Shown here piece by piece: positions 24,198-32,991 of a stretch of DNA of 33,108 nucleotides. The position numbers and the translations under genes were made by a program. Position 1 is the stretch's first letter. Each line of letters opens with the position of its first letter. The DNA is from Anaerolineae bacterium (GTDB taxonomy: Bacteria; Chloroflexota; Anaerolineae; Aggregatilineales; Aggregatilineaceae). The stretch covers positions 1-33,108 of the forward strand of contig JAFGHR010000104.1 of the NCBI GenBank assembly GCA_016930015.1, read 5' to 3'. The notes under the pieces are model-generated. The model saw nothing but the letters and a program-made list of their open reading frames with translations, ran no database searches and had not been told where the DNA came from.

Positions 24198-25397
24198 ATG
24201 AACAAACCACGCCGGGGTAATCGAGATTTGATGCGAGCAATGAATCGCAACCTGATTCTGAATATCGTGCGGAGTCAGGGTCCTCTCTCGCGTACCCAGC
24301 TTACGGAACTTTCGGGGTTGAGCGTGGGCGCAGTATCCCAGATCGTTAACGACCTGCTCGAAGACAAATGGATTAACGAAGTTGGCGAAAGCGACTACAC
24401 AGGCGGACGCCGCCAAGTGATGCTGCGCTTAAATCCGACGGCGGGTTACGTCGTCGGGCTGAAACTTATGGAAAACCGTGTGGTCTGCGCTGTATCAGAC
24501 CTGGAAACCACTGTCCTCAACTACCTGGACGAGCCGCTTACCGGTTCGCATTCTCCCGACGCTGTAGCCGAAACCCTGGCGCAGATCGTGATCCACGCCC
24601 TGTATCAGACGGGCATCACGCGCGATCACGTGCGCGGCGTCGGAGTCGGGCTGGCCGGGGTGATCGACGGCGAAAGCGGGATTGTCCATTACTCACCATT
24701 TTTCCACTGGCAGCATGTTTCCTTAGCGGGCATGATCGCCCGGCATTTGTCGCTGCCGGTCTACCTGGAAAACGACGTCAATACCCTGACGATCACCGAG
24801 CAACTCTTTGGATCGGGCCACGATGTGTCGAACTTCGTGGTGATGACGATGGGGCGCGGGATCGGGTTGGGCGTGGTGATCAATCATCAGCTCTATCGCG
24901 GGCACAAGGGTGGGGTTGGCGAGTTGGGCCATATCACCCTGGAGGCCGATGGCCCCCTGTGTGACTGCGGCAAACGCGGCTGCCTGGAGGCGCTCGCCGC
25001 CGATCCGGCTGTGCTGGGCAGCGTCAAAGACAGCTTCGAGAGTCCGGTCACGCTGGATGATGTGGTTCAGGCGGCGGATCGGGGCCACAGCACCGCTCGT
25101 GAGGCCCTGGACCGCAGCGGGTATTACCTGGGCCTAGGGCTGGCTACCGTCGTCAATCTCTTTTGTCCGGCGCTCATTATCGTGAGCGGCGAGGGCGTAT
25201 CCGCCGGGGCCTGCCGGCTCGATCCGATGTTCGAGTCGCTGCGCGAGCATACCTTCAACGGGCTGCTGGATGGTGTCGAAATCCTGGTGAAACCGATGGA
25301 CGATCAAGCCTGGGCGCGCGGCGCTGCCGGGCTGGTAGTGGGTAAGCTTTTTGAGTCTCCGTTGGTCCGTTCGCAGTCACCCATCCCGGCCAATTAG
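24183..25397 (+). CDS. ROK family transcriptional regulator (NagC/XylR-like)
   Basis: This 404-residue protein combines an N-terminal winged-helix domain with a sugar-kinase-like ROK domain. The helix-turn-helix is visible at about residues 30-66 (PLSRTQLTELSGLSVGAVSQ), with a following wing. The ROK domain has VGVGLAGVIDGESG, ENDVNTLTIT, the MTMGRGIGLG phosphate loop and the zinc motif CDCGKRGCLE, all intact. ROK repressors bind operators until a sugar ligand displaces them. It heads the plus-strand sugar locus and probably represses it. The first ATG at 24183 has no SD; an ATG at 24198 (sixth codon) is an equal candidate. It ends 27 nt before the first permease gene. Confidence 0.92.
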   Translation: MMKVIMNKPRRGNRDLMRAMNRNLILNIVRSQGPLSRTQLTELSGLSVGAVSQIVNDLLEDKWINEVGESDYTGGRRQVMLRLNPTAGYVVGLKLMENRVVCAVSDLETTVLNYLDEPLTGSHSPDAVAETLAQIVIHALYQTGITRDHVRGVGVGLAGVIDGESGIVHYSPFFHWQHVSLAGMIARHLSLPVYLENDVNTLTITEQLFGSGHDVSNFVVMTMGRGIGLGVVINHQLYRGHKGGVGELGHITLEADGPLCDCGKRGCLEALAADPAVLGSVKDSFESPVTLDDVVQAADRGHSTAREALDRSGYYLGLGLATVVNLFCPALIIVSGEGVSAGACRLDPMFESLREHTFNGLLDGVEILVKPMDDQAWARGAAGLVVGKLFESPLVRSQSPIPAN

Positions 25398-25424
25398 TTT
25401 TTTTTGAGCAAGTTTTTTTAGCGA

Positions 25425-26327
25425 ATGAAGAAAGAGGACACTGTGGCCGGTAATCGCGGCATACAGAAATGGGGATGGGTGCTGGTATTCCTCGCGCCCA
25501 GCCTGATCGGGCTGCTGGTGTTTATGGTCGGTCCGATTCTCTACTCGCTGCGGCTGACTCTGTACGATTGGAACCTGCTATCTGCGCCAGTGTACGTCGG
25601 GACTGACAATTTCAAAGAACTCTATCACGATGCCGAATTTCGTGGTGCGTTTCAACACACGCTGACCTATCTCGTGTTTTACATCCCGGCCGTGCTCGCT
25701 CTGGCCCTGGGGACGGCGCTCCTGCTCAACCGGCCTTTGCGCGGAATGCCATTTTTCCGCGCGGCGACTTTCGTGCCGGTCGTTTCGTCGTGGGTGGTCG
25801 TCGCGCTCATGTGGAAATGGATTTTTAACCCGCGTTACGGCTTGCTGAACTATCTGCTGGCCCAGGTTGGCATCACTGGTCCAGCGTGGCTGTTCGACCC
25901 CGACAGCGCCCTGTACGCGATCATCATCGCCAGCGTGTGGAAAGATACCGGTTTTATCGCGGTGATGTATCTGGCCGGGCTGCAAAATATCTCGACCACC
26001 TACTACGAAGCGGCCCACATCGACGGCGCGCAGCCCTGGCAGACGTTCCGGCACATTACGCTGCCGCTGCTCACGCCGACAACGTTTTTCGCGCTGATTA
26101 TTTCCCTGATCAACGGTTTCCAGATTTTTGAGCAGGCGTGGCTTATGCCTGAGCGTTTCGCCGAGAGCAGCACGACGGTTGTCGTACAGCAAATCGTTGA
26201 CAACGCGTTTCGCTATAACCGCATGGGCTACGCGGCGACCATGTCCTGGGTGCTGTTCGCGGTCATCTTTGCGGTAACGCTCGTCCAGCTTCGCCTGCAA
26301 AACCGATGGGTGCATTACGAATTATGA
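25425..26327 (+). CDS. Sugar ABC transporter permease (MalF/UgpA type)
   Basis: This protein of about 300 residues is the first inner-membrane subunit of a carbohydrate ABC importer. It has six hydrophobic helices, starting with VLVFLAPSLIGLLVFMVGP, and the EAA loop EAAHIDGAQPWQTFRHITLP near residue 195, which docks to the ATPase. A GTG at 25443 has AGAGGA 4 nt ahead, while the ATG at 25425 has no clear SD, so translation may begin at either (294 or 300 residues). Its stop overlaps the next permease start (ATGA). It functions with that permease and the binding protein downstream. No ATPase gene is present, so a shared one is inferred. Confidence 0.93.
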   Translation: MKKEDTVAGNRGIQKWGWVLVFLAPSLIGLLVFMVGPILYSLRLTLYDWNLLSAPVYVGTDNFKELYHDAEFRGAFQHTLTYLVFYIPAVLALALGTALLLNRPLRGMPFFRAATFVPVVSSWVVVALMWKWIFNPRYGLLNYLLAQVGITGPAWLFDPDSALYAIIIASVWKDTGFIAVMYLAGLQNISTTYYEAAHIDGAQPWQTFRHITLPLLTPTTFFALIISLINGFQIFEQAWLMPERFAESSTTVVVQQIVDNAFRYNRMGYAATMSWVLFAVIFAVTLVQLRLQNRWVHYEL

Positions 26328-27196
26328 ACCAGACATCTGCAATTACCATGACCAGACGGGATATGAGCGCGCGGAAGACGTTCGCGAACGGGTTGATCTA
26401 TCTCGCCTTGCTGGTGCTGGCGCTGGTGATGCTGATCCCATTTGTCTGGATGCTCAGCACCTCACTGAAACCCGCCGAATACATCTTGCGTGCCAAACCG
26501 GAATTCATCCCCAATCCGGCGACGACCAGCAGTTACACGAACCTGATTGACCTGATGCCGGTGGATCGGATGCTGTTTAACAGCGCCTTCGTTGCGATTG
26601 CGGGCACGATAGGTCAGGTGTTCGTATCGGCACTGGCGGCGTATGCGTTTTCGCGCCTGGAATGGCGGGGACGCAATACGGTGTTTGTGTTATACCTGCT
26701 CACCATGATGGTTCCGCGCCAGGTGACTCTCATCCCGCAGTTTATCCTGATCCGCCAATTAGGATGGGTTAATTCGTTTCAAGGCCTGATTTTGCCAGGG
26801 CTTTTCGGCGCGTTTGGCGTGTTCCTGCTGCGCCAATCCTTTCTCGGTATGCCTCGCGAACTAGAGGAAGCGGCTTTTATCGACGGCGCAAACCATCTCA
26901 CCGTTTTTTGGCGGATCGTGCTGCCTATCTCAAAACCCGCCCTGGCGACGCTTTCGGTTTTAAGTTTCATGGAATATTGGAACTCGTATCTGTGGCCGCT
27001 GTTTGTAGCACGCAAAGATGAGTTTATGACGCTGCCGGTCGGCCTTGCCAAATTGCAAGGAGGTCCTAGAGCACTAACACAGTGGAATATGGTGATGGCT
27101 GGGGCAGTGATTACAGTGCTGCCCATCCTGGTCGTGTATTTGTTCGCTCAAAAATGGTTTATCCGCAGTGTGACTCTCAGCGGAATTAAAGGATAA
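26324..27196 (+). CDS. Sugar ABC transporter permease (MalG/UgpE type)
   Basis: This 290-residue protein is the second permease subunit of the importer. It has six membrane helices, a periplasmic loop after the first, and the EAA motif EEAAFIDGANHLTVFWRIVLP around residue 190. The ATG at 26324 shares four bases with the stop of the preceding permease gene (ATGA), so translation is coupled; no separate SD is seen. An upstream in-frame ATG at 26306 would lie inside the previous gene and is not preferred. It is followed 46 nt later by the binding-protein gene. Together with the first permease it forms the heterodimeric channel. Confidence 0.93.
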   Translation: MNQTSAITMTRRDMSARKTFANGLIYLALLVLALVMLIPFVWMLSTSLKPAEYILRAKPEFIPNPATTSSYTNLIDLMPVDRMLFNSAFVAIAGTIGQVFVSALAAYAFSRLEWRGRNTVFVLYLLTMMVPRQVTLIPQFILIRQLGWVNSFQGLILPGLFGAFGVFLLRQSFLGMPRELEEAAFIDGANHLTVFWRIVLPISKPALATLSVLSFMEYWNSYLWPLFVARKDEFMTLPVGLAKLQGGPRALTQWNMVMAGAVITVLPILVVYLFAQKWFIRSVTLSGIKG

Positions 27197-27242
27197 GCCG
27201 CTCGTACTCGTTTTTACATAACAAGGTTTTGGAGGAATATCC

Positions 27243-28472
27243 ATGTTACGCAAACTGTTCGTCCTGTCTCTGATCGTCGGCCTGTTGGCTGCCATGCTGC
27301 CGGGTATCAGCGCAGCACAAGACGCCGTAACGGTCCGCTACTTCAACTTCTCGTCTGACCCGGATCATGTGGAAGACCTCGCTTCGCTGGTGACCGCCTT
27401 TGAAGCCGCCAATCCCGGCATCAAAGTTGAGGTTTCCAGCGCACCGTATGCCGATTACTTCACGCTGCTCCAGGCTGATTTTGTGGGGGGCGAACCACCA
27501 GACACGTTTGAACTGAACTATGAGAACTTCGTCAGCTACGCGGCGAACGATGTGCTGCTCGACCTCAGCAGCTATCTCTCGCCCGACGCACCGTACTATC
27601 CGCGCGCGCTGGAAGCCTTCCAATATCAGGGTATCCAGGGTGCACTGCCGGAAACTTTCTCCACCGTGCTGTTGTTCTACAACAAGGACCTGTTTGATCA
27701 GGCCGGAGTCGCGTATCCTACCGCTGATTGGACCTGGGATGACGCCGTTGCCGCCGCCGAAGCGATCCGCGCGCTGGGCGATGACATCTGGGGCCTGTAT
27801 TCTCCGGTTCAGTTCTGGGAGTTCTACAAGAAGGCCGGTCAGAACGACTGTCATTTCTTCAATGAGGACATGACCGAATCGACGATCAATGCGCCGGAAT
27901 GTGTCGCCGCGCTGGAAACGATGATGAGCTTCATTAATGACGATATCATGCCGGATGACATCGAATTAGCGGGTGTCTCCAACGAAGACCTCTTCAAGCA
28001 GGGCAAGCTGGGGATGGTCGTTACCGGTATCTGGATGTTCGCGCTGTTCCAGGACGCGCCGTTCGCCTGGGACATCCAGCTTGAGCCAGGTATGGCGAAC
28101 AAAGGCCATCACTTCTTCGCTAACGGCGTGGCCGTCGCTGCCGATACCGCGCATCCGGCGGAAGCTGCCGCCTGGGCGCAGTTCCTGACCGCCAGCCAGG
28201 AAGCCGCCACGCTCCGCGTCGAAACGGGTTGGGAATTGCCCGCGCTCGACAAGCCTGAATACTTCGAGGCCTATCTGGCGATGGATAACCCGGCCAACCG
28301 TGCGGCAGTCTTCCAGGCCCTCGAAAGCCCGATCACGCCGCCCGTCATCGAGCGCCAGAACGAAATGCAGGACACAATCAACGACCTGTTGGGCGCAGTT
28401 GTGACCGGGGAACTTGATCCGCAAACAGCGCTGGATATGGCAAAAGACGAACTTGATAAGTTGATCCAGTAG
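27243..28472 (+). CDS. Extracellular sugar-binding protein (family 1)
   Basis: This 409-residue protein is a cluster-1 solute-binding protein delivering oligosaccharide to the importer. It has a signal peptide (MLRKLFVLSLIVGLLAAM, cleaving after ISA near residue 24) and no lipobox cysteine. The mature part has the usual VRYFNFSSDPDHVEDLASLV start, PPDTFELNYENF, and FYNKDLFDQAGV, typical of the MalE/UgpB superfamily. GGAGGA lies about 7 nt ahead of the ATG. The gene is followed by a GC-rich hairpin that may raise its expression relative to downstream genes. The ligand is probably an alpha-glucoside, inferred from the adjoining GH15 and GH31 genes. Confidence 0.93.
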   Translation: MLRKLFVLSLIVGLLAAMLPGISAAQDAVTVRYFNFSSDPDHVEDLASLVTAFEAANPGIKVEVSSAPYADYFTLLQADFVGGEPPDTFELNYENFVSYAANDVLLDLSSYLSPDAPYYPRALEAFQYQGIQGALPETFSTVLLFYNKDLFDQAGVAYPTADWTWDDAVAAAEAIRALGDDIWGLYSPVQFWEFYKKAGQNDCHFFNEDMTESTINAPECVAALETMMSFINDDIMPDDIELAGVSNEDLFKQGKLGMVVTGIWMFALFQDAPFAWDIQLEPGMANKGHHFFANGVAVAADTAHPAEAAAWAQFLTASQEAATLRVETGWELPALDKPEYFEAYLAMDNPANRAAVFQALESPITPPVIERQNEMQDTINDLLGAVVTGELDPQTALDMAKDELDKLIQ

Positions 28473-28495
28473 CCAGTAGTTTTTCACCAGTTTGT

Positions 28496-28519
28496 GGGGG
28501 CGTATCGCGGTACGCCCCC
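28496..28519 (+). promoter_or_regulatory. GC-rich hairpin between binding protein and GH15 genes
   Basis: A perfect 9-bp stem GGGGGCGTA (28496-28504) / TACGCCCCC (28511-28519) with a 6-nt loop lies 23 nt after the binding-protein stop. There is no T-run. Such hairpins after binding-protein genes often stabilise the upstream message or act as partial terminators. Confidence 0.55.
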
Positions 28520-28541
28520 CCAGTATGATTGACGGAATCCC

Positions 28542-29618
28542 ATGAACCTGTACAACACCAGTCTGAACATTATCACCGCCGGGCAGGCTCCCAGCGGTGC
28601 GTATGTGGCTTCGCCCACCTTTTCGCAGTACGGCTACGCATGGCTGCGGGATGGTGCGTGGATCGCTTATGGGATGGACTGCGCCGGACAGCACGCCAGC
28701 GCCCGCGCGTTTTATGCCTGGGTCGGGCGCACCTTGGCCGGTCAGTTCGATCACCTGGAACGCCTGCTGCGCAAACTCGAACGCGACGACACGCCCTCTG
28801 ACGCCGATTATCTGCCGACGCGTTTCACGCTGGACGGCAAAATTAACCGGGATGATTGGTGGAATTTCCAGCTAGATGGGTACGGCACATGGCTGTGGGG
28901 ATTGGTCGCACATGTGGATATGACCGGCGATCGCGCGCTTTGGGCCGATCTGGAACCCGCCATAACGCTGACCGTGCGCTACCTGACCGCGTTGTGGCAG
29001 TCGCCCAATTACGATTGTTGGGAAGAAAACCGCGAACAGATTCACCTCAGCACGCTGGCCGCGCTGTATGGTGGGTTAAACGCGGTTCGACGCTACAATC
29101 CCGCGCTCGTGCCGGACGATCTCCCCGCCAATATCCGCGCCTTCGTTCTAGAAATGGGCGTTGCGCCTGAAGGCCACTTGATGAAATACCTGGGTAACAG
29201 CGCCGTCGATGCCAGCTTGTTATGGACCGCTGTGCCCTACGGGCTGGTCGATTTGGCTGACAAGCGGTTTACTCGTACCCTTGCTAAGATCGAACGCGAC
29301 TTGCTCCGGCCCGACGGGGGTGTGTATCGTTATGCCGATGATGTGTACTATGGCGGCGGGGAGTGGATTTTGCTGTCAGCGTGGCTGGCCTGGGTGTACA
29401 TCGAATTGGGGCGAACGGCAGAAGCGCGCGATCTGGTCGCGTGGATTGAAGCGCAGGCCACCCCCGACGGCGCGCTGCCCGAACAGGTTAACGATCACCT
29501 TCTCCATCCTGAGCACTACGCCGAATGGGTGGCGCGGTGGGGCGCAGTTGCATCTCCGCTGCTGTGGTCACATGGTATGGTCCTGGTCGTTAAATCCTTA
29601 TTGGACAAGAGAACATGA
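28542..29618 (+). CDS. GH15 family glucosidase (glucoamylase-like)
   Basis: This 358-residue protein resembles compact GH15 enzymes (glucoamylase or isomaltose glucohydrolase), which release beta-glucose from non-reducing ends of alpha-glucosides with inversion. Signatures are YAWLRDGAWIAYGMD near residue 40, FQLDGYGTWLWGL, and the catalytic acid in CWEEN (Glu161/Glu162). The base is probably Glu314 in LPEQV, at the far end of the helical barrel. There is no signal peptide, so it acts in the cytoplasm on imported sugar. It lacks the N-terminal beta domain of many GH15 enzymes. Its stop overlaps the GH31 start by four bases (ATGA). Isomaltose or similar small alpha-glucosides are the likely substrates. 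Confidence 0.85.
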   Translation: MNLYNTSLNIITAGQAPSGAYVASPTFSQYGYAWLRDGAWIAYGMDCAGQHASARAFYAWVGRTLAGQFDHLERLLRKLERDDTPSDADYLPTRFTLDGKINRDDWWNFQLDGYGTWLWGLVAHVDMTGDRALWADLEPAITLTVRYLTALWQSPNYDCWEENREQIHLSTLAALYGGLNAVRRYNPALVPDDLPANIRAFVLEMGVAPEGHLMKYLGNSAVDASLLWTAVPYGLVDLADKRFTRTLAKIERDLLRPDGGVYRYADDVYYGGGEWILLSAWLAWVYIELGRTAEARDLVAWIEAQATPDGALPEQVNDHLLHPEHYAEWVARWGAVASPLLWSHGMVLVVKSLLDKRT

Positions 29619-31906
29619 TTATCCACACGCCCAAAGGACAAGAACATCCTTACGAACAACTGCCGGAAGAACGCTTCCCGCGTGAGCCGTTAGCGGGCCA
29701 ACCGTTCGAGATCGGGATCGTTACCCGTCCGCCTGGCGAGGTTCGGTCGGTGTCTGTCCATACCCGCCTGGATAACGCTGCCGGACCGACTGTCTCCGCC
29801 TGCCAAATAGCGGATTGGAAGCCCTGGCTGGAAGAGGGTGTCGGGGCGGAATTTTTGGATCGGATGGTTAAGGTCGAGCAGGACATCTGGCGGGCGCAGC
29901 TTACCGCTCCGGAGCACGGCCATATCCTGACCTATTGGATCGAGGCGGACGGTCACACCGGGCCGGAATATACTTTGTGCGGCGAAGCGTGGCAGCCGGA
30001 GTTGCCCGCGTTGTCGCTGAGTGAAACCTGTCCCGGACAATGGGCCATGTCTATTCGCCGGGGCCAACCGGGAACCGCACTGGATCACGGGCCGCTGCCT
30101 CATGTGTGCGCCGTTGAATGGCTGACCGATGGGAAATGCGCGCGCCGTGTGCGGATCACGTTTGCCAGCGCGCCAGATGAAGCTTTTTTCGGCGTGGGGG
30201 AACGGTTTAATGCGCTCAACCAGCGCGGTGAAACCCTCGACGTGCGGTGTTACGAGCAGTACAAAAGCCAGGGCAAGCGCACTTATTTTCCGGTGCCCTT
30301 TATGCTGTCGTCGGCAGGCTATGGTGTCTATGTGGACAGCCAGCGTTGGATGCAGTTTGATTTCGCGGCGACACAGCCGGACGCCTGGACGCTCGAAGCG
30401 GACCTCGGACCGGATGAAACGCTCAATCTGACGTGGTTTGCGGGCGATTTGCCGCTGGACATTATCAGCCGCTTCACGCAGTTGACTGGACCGGCTGTGC
30501 TGCCGCCGCTGTGGACGTTCGGGTTATGGATGAGCGGCAACGAGTGGAATTCACAGGCGCGCGTACAGCATGAGGTCGAGCAGTCGTTCGTGCATGAGAT
30601 TTTCCCCTCTGTATTGGTGATCGAGGCGTGGAGCGATGAAACGACGTTTTATATCTGGAATGACGCCCATTATGCGCCCGTTGCCGGCGACAAAATGCTT
30701 CATTATCAAGATTTCACGTTCGAGGGCAAATGGCCCGATCCTAAGGGTATGATCGACGATCTGCACCGCAAGCAAATTCGGTTGGTGTTGTGGCAGATTC
30801 CCGCCTTTAAGGCGAGCGACGGCCAGCATCCCCAACACGAAGCCGACCGCGCCTATTTCGAGCAGCAGGGTTTCGGCGCGCGCGAGGCCGACGGCAGTCT
30901 GTACAAAATCCGGCCTTTCTGGTTCCGTAATGGCTATCTGTGGGACGTGACCAACCCCGCGGCGCGCGAATGGTGGCTGAACAAGCGCGCTTATCTGCTC
31001 GAAGAGATGGGAGTCGATGGGTTCAAGACGGACGGCGGCGAGCATCTGTGGGGCAGCGATACCCGGTTTGCCGATGGCCGCCGGGGGGATGAACTGTGGA
31101 ACGCCTACCCGCAGCTTTACACCGAGGCGTATTACGAGTTCACCACCGCTAAACGCGATGGCGACGCGCTGCTCTTCAGCCGGGCGGGATTTGCCGGTTC
31201 GCAGCGATCCCCGGCACACTGGGCGGGCGACGAAAATTCCACCTGGGACGCCTACCGGCACTCGATTTTGGCGGGATTGTCGGCGGGGATCTCCGGTGTG
31301 CCGTTTTGGGGATGGGATATTGGCGGCTTCAGCGGCGAGATTCCGTCTGCCGAGCTGTATCTGCGTGGAACGGCGATGGCTGCATTTTGCCCGATCATGC
31401 AATATCATTCCGAGTTCAACCAACACCGCGAACCCTGCCACGACCGCACGCCCTGGAATATCCAAGCTCGCACCGGGAACGAGCAGGTGATCCCGATTTT
31501 CCGCTTTTTCACCAATGTGCGGCATAACCTGATGCCGTACATCTGGCAGGAAGCCCAATATGCCGCGCAAACTGGCCAACCGATGATGCGCGCGCTGCCA
31601 TTATGGGAACGCGACGCCTCGCCCTATCAATATTTCTTCGGGCGCGATCTGTTGGTTTGCCCGGTCGTAGAAGAAGGCGCGACAATCTGGCCTGTTTACC
31701 TGCCGGACGGCGCCTGGTTCGATTTTTGGACGCATGAACGGCTGGCGGGAAACCAAACGGTGCAGGTGGCTGCGCCGCTGGATCGAATTCCCATATTCGT
31801 GCGTGCACGCACAGCGATTCCGGTGTCCTGGGGAGCAAATAAGCGCCTCGGTGAATACGTGCCCCTAAGCGCTTCCGCGAATGACAGCCTGAAATTTGAC
31901 AGATGA
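29615..31906 (+). CDS. GH31 family alpha-glycosidase
   Basis: This 763-residue enzyme is a retaining GH31 glycosidase (alpha-glucosidase or alpha-xylosidase type). It has the N-terminal beta-sandwich with FGVGERFNALNQRG, and a (beta/alpha)8 barrel starting around PPLWTFGLWMSG. The nucleophile is Asp473 in DGFKTDGGEH and the acid/base Asp539 in HWAGDENSTW. The GVPFWGWDIGGF motif and C-terminal beta domains complete the family layout. No signal peptide. It overlaps the preceding GH15 stop by four bases and its own stop overlaps the nucleotidyltransferase start by four bases. Whether it cleaves alpha-glucosides or alpha-xylosides is not decided by the sequence; the GH15 partner favours glucosides. 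Confidence 0.93.
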   Translation: MIIHTPKGQEHPYEQLPEERFPREPLAGQPFEIGIVTRPPGEVRSVSVHTRLDNAAGPTVSACQIADWKPWLEEGVGAEFLDRMVKVEQDIWRAQLTAPEHGHILTYWIEADGHTGPEYTLCGEAWQPELPALSLSETCPGQWAMSIRRGQPGTALDHGPLPHVCAVEWLTDGKCARRVRITFASAPDEAFFGVGERFNALNQRGETLDVRCYEQYKSQGKRTYFPVPFMLSSAGYGVYVDSQRWMQFDFAATQPDAWTLEADLGPDETLNLTWFAGDLPLDIISRFTQLTGPAVLPPLWTFGLWMSGNEWNSQARVQHEVEQSFVHEIFPSVLVIEAWSDETTFYIWNDAHYAPVAGDKMLHYQDFTFEGKWPDPKGMIDDLHRKQIRLVLWQIPAFKASDGQHPQHEADRAYFEQQGFGAREADGSLYKIRPFWFRNGYLWDVTNPAAREWWLNKRAYLLEEMGVDGFKTDGGEHLWGSDTRFADGRRGDELWNAYPQLYTEAYYEFTTAKRDGDALLFSRAGFAGSQRSPAHWAGDENSTWDAYRHSILAGLSAGISGVPFWGWDIGGFSGEIPSAELYLRGTAMAAFCPIMQYHSEFNQHREPCHDRTPWNIQARTGNEQVIPIFRFFTNVRHNLMPYIWQEAQYAAQTGQPMMRALPLWERDASPYQYFFGRDLLVCPVVEEGATIWPVYLPDGAWFDFWTHERLAGNQTVQVAAPLDRIPIFVRARTAIPVSWGANKRLGEYVPLSASANDSLKFDR

Positions 31907-32691
31907 ACGCACACGACTATCAAGCCTTTACCGAAATGCTTCAGCGCAATCTTGAGCGCGATCCCCGCGTGATCGGGCTGATGGCTTCCGGCTCGATGGC
32001 GGGCAGTTCGCACCAGCCCGACGAATGGTCGGATCATGATTTCTGGCTGATCGTGGAGCCGGACGCGCAGGCGTGGCTTCACAGTCATCACGAGTGGCTG
32101 CCGGATAGTGACCAGATCGCGCTGTGGTTTCGTGAGCCGCACGGGGGATTCAAAGCGATCTACCGGAGCGGGCATTTGCTCGAATTCGCCGTATCGGATC
32201 GGCAGATTCTTCAGCAAGCCAAAGTCAACGATTACCGCCTGCTGATCGATCGGGACGGGCTGGCGGCGGACTTGGAGCGGCTCCAGGCGGAAACGACCGC
32301 CGAGTTCAAACAGTTAGCCGAAGATGATCAGTGTTTGCTGGGACAGTTCCTCACGAATCTGCTGGTCGGGGTTGGGCGCTACCGTCGCGGTGAGCAGATA
32401 AGCGCGCGGTTGTTTATTACCGGCTGGTCATTGTATGCGCTGCTGAGATTGGTCCCAAAATATATCCCTACGGACCACCCCGAAGCCCTCGATAACCTCG
32501 ACCCGCTGCGCCGGGTTGAGATGGCCTATCCTGAGCTTGGCGCAGAGATCAACCGCCTGCTGCGGCTCGATCTGGATCAGGCGGCGGTAGGACTGCTCGA
32601 TCTGGCAGACGCTCTGCTGCGTGAGCGGTTAGCGGATTATCCCGCCGAAGCGGTAGCCGTGATTCGTAGGAGCATTTCGGCGATCACTTAA
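31903..32691 (+). CDS. LinB-like nucleotidyltransferase
   Basis: This 262-residue protein has a minimal nucleotidyltransferase fold at its N-terminus: Gly30-Ser31 in MASGSMAGSS, then Asp44-His-Asp46 in SDHDFWL, giving the GS...DxD pattern of metal-dependent nucleotide transfer. The helical C-terminal part and total length resemble Lnu(B)/LinB and kanamycin-nucleotidyltransferase-like proteins that modify small hydroxylated molecules. Actual drug resistance cannot be inferred. The ATG overlaps the GH31 stop by four bases, so it is translated with the sugar locus, which is unusual company. It may nucleotidylate a sugar or a sugar-like antibiotic. It is the last gene of the operon. Confidence 0.8.
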   Translation: MNAHDYQAFTEMLQRNLERDPRVIGLMASGSMAGSSHQPDEWSDHDFWLIVEPDAQAWLHSHHEWLPDSDQIALWFREPHGGFKAIYRSGHLLEFAVSDRQILQQAKVNDYRLLIDRDGLAADLERLQAETTAEFKQLAEDDQCLLGQFLTNLLVGVGRYRRGEQISARLFITGWSLYALLRLVPKYIPTDHPEALDNLDPLRRVEMAYPELGAEINRLLRLDLDQAAVGLLDLADALLRERLADYPAEAVAVIRRSISAIT

Positions 32692-32941
32692 CACATCGGA
32701 GCAATTTGTCGTGTTTTCGGACCTGGTCAACGGACACTAAACACAAGTTCGAGAGTGAGCGACGCGGTAGCGAACAAAAGGCCGAAACAAAAGCGGACGG
32801 GAGGGGGGCGAAAAGGATTAATCGACGTTTGGTAAAACACCACCAAGCGAAAAAGACTCAAATCACAGCCGTCGTGGCGATTCTATGCTGGCCGAAACGC
32901 CCATCCGGTCGACCACAAGTGAGGGTTTTGTTACTCATTGG
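32692..32941. other. Spacer after the sugar locus, no gene recognised
   Basis: About 250 bases between the nucleotidyltransferase stop and the long hairpin. A plus-strand frame from 32706 runs through it but has no SD and a composition rich in Arg, Lys and Ser without any family pattern. The GGTCAACGGACACT stretch near 32725 recalls ends of some insertion sequences, but no matching partner is visible. Confidence 0.4.
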
Positions 32942-32991
32942 AGAACCAAGAAGCAGCCCTGGAGGACTATTCAGGGCTGCTTCTTGGTTCT
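32942..32991. terminator. Perfect 20-bp hairpin, possible terminator
   Basis: A perfect 20-bp inverted repeat (arms 32942-32961 and 32972-32991) flanks a 10-nt loop. The right arm ends in TTCTTGGTTCT on the plus strand and is followed by TACGTTCAC, so the T-run is poor. It could end the sugar operon in the plus direction, or a gene beyond the window in the minus direction. Its length and symmetry also fit a mobile repeat. Confidence 0.45.
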
